A DNA stretch of 10,626 bases. Source: Campylobacterales bacterium (GTDB lineage: Bacteria; Campylobacterota; Campylobacteria; Campylobacterales; QNZT01). The DNA is taken from positions 1 to 10,626 of the forward strand of contig JALSQA010000247.1 in NCBI GenBank assembly GCA_026985685.1, given 5' to 3'. Below the pieces are notes generated by a model. That model searched no databases. It was not told the origin of the DNA and saw only the letters and a list, made by a program, of their open reading frames with translations. Positions 1 through 5,939 of this stretch are shown in pieces. Position 1 is the first letter of the stretch, and every line of letters begins with the position of its first letter. The position numbers and the translations under genes are program-made.

Positions 1-423
1 TATGGAGTGAACAAGAGGCAATATCTTCATGCTAAATTTATCAAAAACAAATTCATCATAAGCTTCATATTCAACAATCTCCAGCTTATATCCAAGATCA
101 CAACTACTCACACCAAGTGCTACATCCAAAAAAGCTTTTAAACCTTTTGGACCATAAACACGCAAAGGTAAAAGAGCATCATCCATCTTTTTGGAAGCCA
201 AAAGCCCAGGCAAACCATAGAAATGATCTCCATGAAGATGTGTGATAAAAATAGCCTCTAAGCGTCCAATTTTCAAAGAAGAGTGAAGCAGTTGAAACTG
301 AGTTCCTTCACCACAGTCAAAAAGATACCAGCTTCTCTCTTGATCAAACTCCACACCAATAGCACTCAATCCTCTCTCTTTGGTTGGTTTACCCGCACTT
401 GTTCCTAAAAATGTAATCTTCAA
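1..423 (-). CDS. rnz: Ribonuclease Z, 3' end cut off by the window edge
   Basis: This is a metallo-beta-lactamase-fold endoribonuclease that trims tRNA 3' ends in the cytoplasm. The first 141 residues are present; family members are usually around 300. The protein begins with KITFLGTSAG, carries FDCGEGTQFQLLHS near residues 35-48, and has the zinc-ligand motif HLHGDH at residues 62-67. A further histidine lies in PLVHS near the cut. The start is a TTG at 421-423. The only in-frame codon between it and the TGA of the upstream ligase is TCT, so no earlier start is possible. The Shine-Dalgarno-like AAGGGAAG lies inside the last codons of the ligase gene, which implies translational coupling. It is the last visible gene of the glutamate mutase operon. 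A functional link to that pathway is not evident, so it is probably a housekeeping gene co-transcribed with it. Confidence 0.93.
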   Translation of the reverse strand, partial: MKITFLGTSAGKPTKERGLSAIGVEFDQERSWYLFDCGEGTQFQLLHSSLKIGRLEAIFITHLHGDHFYGLPGLLASKKMDDALLPLRVYGPKGLKAFLDVALGVSSCDLGYKLEIVEYEAYDEFVFDKFSMKILPLVHSI

Positions 424-426
424 AGA

Positions 427-1995
427 TCACTTCCCTTTTGCCATGATTTCCTCTTTGAGTGTTGTTTTATTTATCTTTCCAAAGTGTAAGGGGATACTTT
501 TTTTGTAAACTATTATTGTGGGAATCATATAGTTTGGTAAATGTTTTTTAAGCTCAAAGATGAGTTCATTTTTGGCTATTTCACTTGATGTACTATATAC
601 CAAAGCTATCTCTTCTTCTATCATTTCATTTTCCACACCAAAAACAGCACACGCATCTATCTGAGAGATATGCTCATGTATGACTCTCTCTATCTCCGCT
701 GGACTTACTCTATAACCGCTTGTTTTGATCATGTCATCTTTACGTGAATGAAAATAGATATAATCTTCTTCATCTTTATAAACATAATCTCCACTAGCTA
801 CTACAATTTCATCAGTCAATCCACCCTCTAAATCAATCACCTTTTCTAATATCTTGATACTTTTAAATCTGATATTTGTATCTTCTGGGCTATTCCAGTA
901 ACCTTTATAGATACAGGCTCCTCTGTGTATCAACTCCCCTACTTCCCTGGCTTTACAAGCTTCTCCTTGTTCATTTATGATAAAAAGCTCTACATCAGGG
1001 ATGGCTTTACCTATGGATGTTGGGCGTATTTTGATCTGTTTTGGATCAAGATATGCAGACCGAAATGCTTCTGATAATCCATGCATAGAAAAAAATGTCG
1101 CTTTTGGAAAATACTTTTCTACATCTTCAAGCATTTTAGATGTCAGTTTCCCACCAGAAGAGGTGATAATCCTTACTCTTTCTAACTGTTTTGGAGTAGG
1201 AAGTCTATGAGGATCATCATCAAACATTTGAGTGATATCTATAGGCATTATCGGCAATACACTTACTTTATCCCTCATCAAGTGTAGAAAAAAATCTGAA
1301 GGCAATACAAGTTTATGTATAGCTAAAGTAGCACGTTTGTAAAGCATACAAAAGATTTGATTCAATCCATAATCAAGATTAAAAGATAGTGTTCCACTGA
1401 TGATATCAGACTCTTTTAAATCAAGATATTTACTCACTACTCTAGCACCATCTATCAAGTTTCTATGAGTGATAACAATCCCCTTTGGCAATCCAGAAGC
1501 TGCAAAGCTATAAGTAATCACCGCATTATCAAAACTCTTGACTGTGGTTTTAAAATTTTCACTGTAGTATTTATAAATCTCTTCAAAAGATATACTCTCT
1601 TTGTCTATAGATTCATAAGTAATCACTTTTCCTTCAAAGTTTGCTTCTTTTATTCTCTCCACTTTTGTCTTATCTGTTATGATACATTGAATATCACAAT
1701 CTTTGACTATATATTCAACTTGTTCTGGTTTTAAAAATCTTGTAATAGGTACAAATATATATTCAGTAGACAAAAGTGCTAATATCGCTATAACTTGTTC
1801 TATACTTTTGTTAGAATAGATACCAACACGACTCCCTTTTTTAAGATCAAGTTCACTAAGATAGTGGGCTATTTGATTTACTTTTTTAAATAATTCTCCA
1901 AAACTAAGGGAGCGTTCATTATGAATAAGTGCAATTTTATCACTATGTGTCTGACTTGAAATCTCTAACAAACTTCGTATACAATTAACTGACAT
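427..1995 (-). CDS. AMP-forming amino-acid/acyl ligase of the glutamate mutase operon
   Basis: This 522-residue protein belongs to the ANL adenylating superfamily, which activates a carboxylate with ATP and usually passes it to CoA or a carrier-protein thiol. Core motifs appear in order: a degenerate phosphate loop YSFAASGLPKG (162-172), A4 SFNLDYG (204-210), A5 MHGLSEAFRS (304-313), GYWNSPED (365-372), SGDY with Asp403, the hinge SRKDDMIKTSGYRVSP (417-432), and the catalytic lysine Lys507 in FGKINK. The stretch around DYGLNQ and EAFRSAYLDP resembles, from memory, the ligases linked to exosortase A clusters. Asp208 sits where amino-acid adenylation domains hold the alpha-amino group, and Arg312 and Arg324 could bind a side-chain carboxylate. 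The preceding genes make 3-methylaspartate, so that is the inferred substrate (VinN-like). AAAGGG at 2003-2008 is the ribosome-binding site and overlaps the reactivase stop. No carrier protein is encoded here. The family is secure; the substrate is inference. Confidence 0.85.
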   Translation of the reverse strand: MSVNCIRSLLEISSQTHSDKIALIHNERSLSFGELFKKVNQIAHYLSELDLKKGSRVGIYSNKSIEQVIAILALLSTEYIFVPITRFLKPEQVEYIVKDCDIQCIITDKTKVERIKEANFEGKVITYESIDKESISFEEIYKYYSENFKTTVKSFDNAVITYSFAASGLPKGIVITHRNLIDGARVVSKYLDLKESDIISGTLSFNLDYGLNQIFCMLYKRATLAIHKLVLPSDFFLHLMRDKVSVLPIMPIDITQMFDDDPHRLPTPKQLERVRIITSSGGKLTSKMLEDVEKYFPKATFFSMHGLSEAFRSAYLDPKQIKIRPTSIGKAIPDVELFIINEQGEACKAREVGELIHRGACIYKGYWNSPEDTNIRFKSIKILEKVIDLEGGLTDEIVVASGDYVYKDEEDYIYFHSRKDDMIKTSGYRVSPAEIERVIHEHISQIDACAVFGVENEMIEEEIALVYSTSSEIAKNELIFELKKHLPNYMIPTIIVYKKSIPLHFGKINKTTLKEEIMAKGK

Positions 1996-2006
1996 CTTTT
2001 ATCCCT

Positions 2007-3176
2007 TTAACGTAGTGTCCATATTTCATACGCCTTATCTACCACAACAACTGGTATCTGCGTATAACCTAATATCTTCTTATATACAAAATGCATAATA
2101 CTCTCTATATCTTCATCACTTAATACTTTTGTAATACCTCCGGTAAATACAATACTTTTCAACCTCTCCAGATGTAGTGTGATATATCCTTTATGTTGTG
2201 CAGAAACTTTATACAAAACCAAAAATATAGATAACTGCATCAATACTTTAGTCGCTTCTTCACTCTTCTCATCGAGTATATTTTCTGTAACATTTAGATA
2301 ATTTAAAAGCTCATAAACAAATTCATTATTTTTTGCACTAAAAACCAAACTCTCCCGTGATTTATAAACACCTAGTTTTTTAAAAACAAGACGATCATAA
2401 CCACCTTCTAGTACCATATTGTCTGCAACTAAATCTGTACTATAATGTATATCGGTCGTTGCTCCTCCAATATCCACCAATATAAAAGGATCAACCACAT
2501 CACAAAAATTTTTGTGAAGATTTGAAAGGGTCTGGTTTACGATATATGGAGTTGAGTAGATTTGGTTACTTGTGATTTTATATAACTCTTTTATATCCTC
2601 TTTGCCGATAATATCAGCTTGATAAAGATTGGTTAAATACTCTTTTAAATCATCTTCTTTTACATGAAGTTTATCTGTTATTATATTTGGCAGTATCTTG
2701 ATATTTTTAATACTTTTTTGTAAATATTCTACATTTGCACTACTACCGCAATAGACGATATTTGAATAATTTAATCTTTGTAAATATTCCAGTAAATCAG
2801 TATCAAATATATTTTCAACACTATCAATACCTCCTGTAACAATTACAACATCTATCAAATCAGTAGGAATAGGATACTCTTTGATATTTGGATAAAGCAC
2901 TGTATCTATGATGTTTATACCTGAATTATAAGCGATATTTGTTGCATATTTAAGACTAAATGAATTTGTCAGACCAACTATAAGCGTGCTAAGTCCTCCA
3001 TTTGCAGAACTGCAAATCAATATATCATCTTTGGAATATCTCTCGATGACACTGGAGCATTTTTCTTCTAAATCAAGAGCGATATTTTTATCAAAATTTC
3101 TAAAATACTGCCTGATTTCATTACTATCTTTGATCTTAAAATATGTACTTCCTACATCTATATAGAGTTTACTCAT
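2007..3176 (-). CDS. glmL: Glutamate mutase reactivating chaperone (MutL/GlmL family)
   Basis: This 389-residue protein has the actin/Hsp70-like (ASKHA) ATPase fold. The phosphate-1 loop is YIDVGSTYFK (5-14), the phosphate-2 loop is VDIGGATTDI (234-243), and FTGG (344-347) is the adenosine-site glycine pair. CSSANGGLSTLIVGL (55-69) matches the conserved stretch typical of GlmL. Family members restart adenosylcobalamin mutases whose cofactor has been inactivated, by ATP-dependent exchange of the damaged cobalamin. It lies directly downstream of the large subunit with a 4-bp ATGA overlap, as expected for a dedicated chaperone. It is shorter than the clostridial proteins, which I recall as about 460 residues, but the nucleotide-binding core looks intact. 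I see no sign of a frameshift. The exact biochemical role in this lineage is inferred from family and position. Confidence 0.88.
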   Translation of the reverse strand: MSKLYIDVGSTYFKIKDSNEIRQYFRNFDKNIALDLEEKCSSVIERYSKDDILICSSANGGLSTLIVGLTNSFSLKYATNIAYNSGINIIDTVLYPNIKEYPIPTDLIDVVIVTGGIDSVENIFDTDLLEYLQRLNYSNIVYCGSSANVEYLQKSIKNIKILPNIITDKLHVKEDDLKEYLTNLYQADIIGKEDIKELYKITSNQIYSTPYIVNQTLSNLHKNFCDVVDPFILVDIGGATTDIHYSTDLVADNMVLEGGYDRLVFKKLGVYKSRESLVFSAKNNEFVYELLNYLNVTENILDEKSEEATKVLMQLSIFLVLYKVSAQHKGYITLHLERLKSIVFTGGITKVLSDEDIESIMHFVYKKILGYTQIPVVVVDKAYEIWTLR

Positions 3177-4540
3177 AACATAATCCCGATATCTTTTATG
3201 ATTTGATCTACAAGGGCATTTTTATCATCACCCACACTAAGTTTTTCCCTCTCAAAACGAAAACTTTTCTCTGAAAGAGGAAGATCACCTTTGTCATAAA
3301 TACGAATATTTCCTTTCTTATCACGTACGGTAATCACTTTGTTATTGTTTATGATATGAGGAGAAAATGGTATCTCGATATGACCTTTTTTGATAGCATT
3401 AAAAACTTTTCGCCAAAGAGTATCTGCACTATCATTAAAGACCGCCTCTAAGATTTCATCTACTTCACGACTTAGATTTTCCTCTTCCTCTTCATCTGTG
3501 ATTTGGGGTAATGCACGAAGTATTCCTAATGTATACTGCACTTTTGAAACAGCAGAAGCATTAGACTCTTTAGTCGGTATACCAAAAGCTTCATCCCTGG
3601 TTTTGGTGATAATTTTATCTGCTCCAACTAATCCAGCTATAACTGTACTTGTAGTGATCAATGACTCTGAATGTTCTTTATTTCTGGGAAATGCTCCCAT
3701 CCATTGATGATAAACCAGATTGATCATGGCATCACTATATCCTAACTGATCAGCATACTTCCTTGAGAGTTTTTTGATCACATTTGCCGTCACGATATCT
3801 TGCAAAAATGAACCAGATTGAGAAAAGCTTACAGAAAAAGATTTCACACCCTCTTCTAATGAAAGTAACATTTCAATAATCTGAATCACTATGACTATTG
3901 CAGGAGGTTGCAAGGTCGCACTAAGAGGTCCAAAAGATTCACGATTGATTGGTTCATTTAACTCGGAGTACTTTGCACAAACTTTTTCAACATATTTCCA
4001 ATAAATAAAAGCTTTATCAAGTGGAAAATTTTTAGAATATGGCAAGAGATAAGTAATAGGACCACCCTCAATCTCAAAAATTCCACTTGCCAGGGCAATC
4101 TCAACCAAAAGCCTGGCATCTGGTGTACCATGACGTAGACTTACTGGTGTATTAAAATGTACCATCATTTTACGTGTTGTTCTATATCCATGATTTATAA
4201 GTGGATAACCATTTAACATATCAACATCATTTTCTTCTGATAAACGTAACATTTTCTGAGCACTGGCATAGTCATTTAACCTGGTATTGCTATCAATCGT
4301 TAGTGGTAAGATATCTACACCAGCATTTTTAAACTCATCGTAAAGTTTAAAAACTTTATCATAAGTAGGAAAACCACCTCTTGGCTGTACTAAAATCTTA
4401 TCTTGCTTTTTGAAACGATGAGAGATAAAAAGATCTTTACTCGCACTTTTGATAAATGACTCTACCTCTGCAAAATCAAAATGATCAACATAGGCATTGT
4501 TTAGTATCGCTTCACGTTCACGCTGCAATAAACTCATCAT
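3173..4540 (-). CDS. glmE: Glutamate mutase (methylaspartate mutase) large catalytic subunit
   Basis: This is the TIM-barrel epsilon subunit of adenosylcobalamin-dependent glutamate mutase, which interconverts L-glutamate and (2S,3S)-3-methylaspartate by a radical rearrangement. It has 455 residues; the Clostridium cochlearium enzyme has about 483. Residues aligning with its active site are all present at a near-constant offset of 12-13: Arg54 in QPRGG, Arg87 in NTRLND and Arg136 in LRHGTPD (the arginine claw that grips the substrate carboxylates), Glu158 in EGGPITY (the base near the amino group), Tyr164, and Tyr168. YHQWMGAFP and AFGIPTKESNA are further family signatures. An acidic run EEEEE near residue 350 looks like a lineage-specific surface loop. 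Two consecutive ATG codons (4538-4540 and 4535-4537) could start it, giving a 4-bp or 1-bp overlap with the small-subunit stop. Glutamate specificity is well supported by the arginines; flux direction is not. Confidence 0.93.
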   Translation of the reverse strand: MMSLLQREREAILNNAYVDHFDFAEVESFIKSASKDLFISHRFKKQDKILVQPRGGFPTYDKVFKLYDEFKNAGVDILPLTIDSNTRLNDYASAQKMLRLSEENDVDMLNGYPLINHGYRTTRKMMVHFNTPVSLRHGTPDARLLVEIALASGIFEIEGGPITYLLPYSKNFPLDKAFIYWKYVEKVCAKYSELNEPINRESFGPLSATLQPPAIVIVIQIIEMLLSLEEGVKSFSVSFSQSGSFLQDIVTANVIKKLSRKYADQLGYSDAMINLVYHQWMGAFPRNKEHSESLITTSTVIAGLVGADKIITKTRDEAFGIPTKESNASAVSKVQYTLGILRALPQITDEEEEENLSREVDEILEAVFNDSADTLWRKVFNAIKKGHIEIPFSPHIINNNKVITVRDKKGNIRIYDKGDLPLSEKSFRFEREKLSVGDDKNALVDQIIKDIGIML

Positions 4541-4941
4541 AACCTCTCTTTTGCAAAGGACTCTAAACGATCTAAGCCTTCATTTAAATCAACTTGATGA
4601 AAGACTAAATCAAAACCATATGATTTGAACTTAGGAATAATTACCTCTTCTTTTACCTCACCTACAGCAAGATTTCCACCTATTACAAATATCACATCTT
4701 TAAGAGAATACTTACTCTTTAAAACAGGAAGATCACGTGACCAACCCTCTGCCTCACCATTAAGCGAAGAGATCAAAACCACATCAGCATCTGTTTCAAC
4801 AACTGCATCAATAAACTCTTCAAGGTAGGTATTTACACCAAGATTAAAAACTTCAAAACCACGTTGATTCAGAGATATATCTATCAACCTATTTGCAACA
4901 ACATGAACATCATTGCCAACAACACCCGTTACAACTTTCAT
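4537..4941 (-). CDS. glmS: Glutamate mutase small subunit, cobalamin-binding
   Basis: This 134-residue Rossmann-like B12-binding domain is the sigma subunit that pairs with the large subunit. The base-off/His-on signature is present as DVHVVA (11-16), where His13 would be the lower axial cobalt ligand hydrogen-bonded to Asp11. The usual motif is DxHxxG, so Ala16 replaces the normal glycine; the codon is GCA, read directly. The other cobalamin-contact segments are intact: SSLNGEAEG (the SxL region) and IGGNLAVG (the GG region). Length matches the clostridial subunit (about 137). It is the first gene of the operon, overlapping the large subunit at its stop. The start at 4941 has AAAGG at 4949-4953 upstream. 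The leader is too short for a cobalamin riboswitch. Confidence 0.93.
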   Translation of the reverse strand: MKVVTGVVGNDVHVVANRLIDISLNQRGFEVFNLGVNTYLEEFIDAVVETDADVVLISSLNGEAEGWSRDLPVLKSKYSLKDVIFVIGGNLAVGEVKEEVIIPKFKSYGFDLVFHQVDLNEGLDRLESFAKERL

Positions 4942-4948
4942 GCACTAA

Positions 4949-4996
4949 CCTTTATATAAAAGCATCATGTTAGCGGATATTTGGTTAATTAGTATA
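4949..4996 (-). promoter_or_regulatory. Putative promoter and ribosome-binding site of the glutamate mutase operon
   Basis: On the minus strand, TATACT at 4996-4991 is a good minus-10 element, and AAAGG at 4953-4949 lies 7 bp before the ATG at 4941. Transcription would start near 4984, giving a leader of roughly 43 bases. I see no convincing minus-35 hexamer, which is common in Campylobacterota. A second TATATA at 4958-4953 overlaps the ribosome-binding site and is too close to be useful. Confidence 0.45.
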
Positions 4997-5014
4997 CAAT
5001 TACACTAAAAAAGG
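4995..5014 (+). promoter_or_regulatory. Putative promoter and ribosome-binding site of the RraA-like gene
   Basis: TACAAT at 4995-5000 is a plausible minus-10 element, and AAGG at 5011-5014 is a clear ribosome-binding site 6 bp before the ATG at 5021. The predicted leader is only about 14 bases. The minus-10 shares bases with the minus-strand TATACT at 4991-4996, so the two divergent promoters would compete for the same DNA. Confidence 0.4.
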
Positions 5015-5020
5015 ATTTTC

Positions 5021-5497
5021 ATGACGTTTCAAACAGCTGACCTATGCGACCAATACCCAGATCTAGTACAAGTTGTAAAACCTTCACTACAAAATTTTGG
5101 AGGTGCTTCATCTATCCAAGGTAAAATAACAACAATAGCTTTGGATGAGGACAATAGCGACCTTGTAAAACTTCTACAGACACAAGGTGAAGAACGAATC
5201 GTTATTGTCGATGCAAAAGGAGATTACTGTGCTATTGTAGGAGATACACTAATGGGATATGCAAAAGAAAATAACTGGAGTGGTATCATCGTAAATGGTT
5301 ATGTAAGAGATATTAAAAATACAAAAGACATTGAAGTTGGATTATGGGCATTGGGCACATGCCCTAAGAAAAGCCGTAAAAAAGCTCCATCCCAAAAAGC
5401 TATAACAGTAAACTTTTTAGGTGTCAAATTTGATGAGGGTGATTATTTGTATGCCGATGAAGATGGAATTATAGTATCTAAAGAGAATTTATTGTAA
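5021..5497 (+). CDS. RraA-like protein, probable metal-dependent aldolase/decarboxylase
   Basis: This 158-residue protein aligns along its full length with E. coli RraA: the N-terminal TADLCDQYPD, QNFGGASS (24-31), NGYVRDI (92-98) and YLYADEDGII (142-151). E. coli RraA binds RNase E and has lost catalysis. Relatives such as 4-hydroxy-4-methyl-2-oxoglutarate aldolase use a D-X20-R-D motif to hold a divalent metal and pyruvate enolate. Here Asp75, Arg96 and Asp97 fit that spacing exactly, whereas E. coli RraA has Gln at the last position. Campylobacterota generally lack RNase E, so an enzymatic role (aldol cleavage of 4-hydroxy-2-oxo acids, or oxaloacetate decarboxylation) is the better guess. 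A basic stretch KKSRKK (116-121) is unusual. The gene is divergent from the glutamate mutase operon and appears monocistronic. The family is secure; the substrate is unknown. Confidence 0.85.
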   Translation: MTFQTADLCDQYPDLVQVVKPSLQNFGGASSIQGKITTIALDEDNSDLVKLLQTQGEERIVIVDAKGDYCAIVGDTLMGYAKENNWSGIIVNGYVRDIKNTKDIEVGLWALGTCPKKSRKKAPSQKAITVNFLGVKFDEGDYLYADEDGIIVSKENLL

Positions 5498-5522
5498 AAA
5501 GTATAATATATTTCATAAAGAT

Positions 5523-5551
5523 TTGATTTTATTTAATAATTTTAATATAAT
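5523..5551 (+). promoter_or_regulatory. Sigma-70-type promoter for the small exported protein gene
   Basis: TTGATT at 5523-5528 and a perfect TATAAT at 5546-5551 are separated by 17 bp, the best vegetative-type promoter in the window. Transcription would start near 5558, leaving a leader of about 36 bases. A competing TATAAT at 5502-5507 has no good upstream partner. Confidence 0.6.
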
Positions 5552-5556
5552 AAGGT

Positions 5557-5580
5557 AAAAATTCAATATATTTGATTTTT
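5557..5580. repeat. 24-bp imperfect palindrome in the leader region
   Basis: The arms AAAAAT and ATTTTT plus an inner AATATATT core give 10 Watson-Crick pairs, one T-G pair and one mismatch over 24 bp. It begins at the predicted transcription start, so it could be an operator or a weak AU-rich hairpin. It might also end transcripts coming from the RraA-like gene, since it finishes in TTTTT. The AT content of this spacer makes chance palindromes likely. Confidence 0.35.
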
Positions 5581-5593
5581 ACTGGAGTAAATT

Positions 5594-5866
5594 ATGAAAT
5601 ATTTGATAATTTTACTGTTTTTGATAAATTTTTTAAATGCCCAAAATCATACGTCAAATAACTATGACCCTTTTATAAATTCTATGACATATAAAGATAT
5701 GCAAAGGGTTACAGAAGAATCATTTGATACTATCATAGACCTCTATCTCATCAGTTCACAAGAAGAGAAGCTAAATTTCATAAGTACTCTTGAGGATTAT
5801 GAATTAGAAATTTTCATGCAATATCTTAGAGAAAATTACCCAGAGGAATTTAACAAACTTCCATAG
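5594..5866 (+). CDS. Small exported protein, family not recognised
   Basis: I do not recognise this 90-residue protein. Residues 1-16 form a convincing Sec signal peptide: Lys2, a hydrophobic core LIILLFLINFL, then NAQ, with likely cleavage after Ala16. There is no lipobox cysteine, so the product should be soluble in the periplasm or beyond, with about 74 mature residues. The mature part is acidic and predicted mostly helical, with MTYKDMQRVTEESF and EDYELEIFMQYLREN as amphipathic stretches, and it has no cysteines. The start at 5594 is set by GGAG at 5584-5587 and follows a strong promoter. The lytic transglycosylase gene, also exported, begins 73 bp downstream on the same strand. That suggests an envelope role, but the second gene seems to have its own promoter. 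Function is unknown. Confidence 0.75.
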   Translation: MKYLIILLFLINFLNAQNHTSNNYDPFINSMTYKDMQRVTEESFDTIIDLYLISSQEEKLNFISTLEDYELEIFMQYLRENYPEEFNKLP

Positions 5867-5889
5867 TTGAAACTATAAAACTTTTAACT
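5865..5889 (+). terminator. Possible weak hairpin at the end of the small exported gene
   Basis: AGTTGAAA (5865-5872) and TTTTAACT (5882-5889) can form an 8-bp stem including one G-U pair, around a 9-base loop. A T-rich run ending in TTTTTT follows several bases later, at about 5895-5904. The stem is AU-rich and the T tract is not adjacent, so it would be a poor intrinsic terminator at best. Confidence 0.22.
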
Positions 5890-5905
5890 GATATTTAATT
5901 TTTTA

Positions 5906-5914
5906 TGTTACAAT
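5906..5914 (+). promoter_or_regulatory. Extended minus-10 promoter for the lytic transglycosylase
   Basis: TGTTACAAT at 5906-5914 fits the extended minus-10 pattern TGnTATAAT with one change. No minus-35 with proper spacing is visible (TTAACT at 5884-5889 would need a 19-bp spacer). Transcription would begin near 5921. The ribosome-binding site before the ATG at 5940 is weak (TGGAT at 5931-5935). Confidence 0.45.
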
Positions 5915-5939
5915 TATTCAAAAAGCAAGTTGGATAATC

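Noticed and set aside
427..1995. Exosortase A / PEP-CTERM cluster
   Set aside because: The ligase resembles members of such clusters, but no exosortase, PEP-CTERM protein or polysaccharide gene is in the window.
2007..4941. Methylaspartate fermentation pathway of glutamate
   Set aside because: Only the mutase and its reactivase are present. No ammonia-lyase, mesaconase or citramalate lyase gene lies in the window.
4942..5020. Cobalamin riboswitch upstream of the glutamate mutase operon
   Set aside because: The whole divergent spacer is 79 bp, far too short for the roughly 200-base aptamer, and no B12-box-like sequence is visible.
5021..5497. RNase E regulator RraA as the functional name
   Set aside because: The catalytic D-X20-R-D motif is intact and the phylum generally lacks RNase E, so the regulator label is not supported beyond homology.
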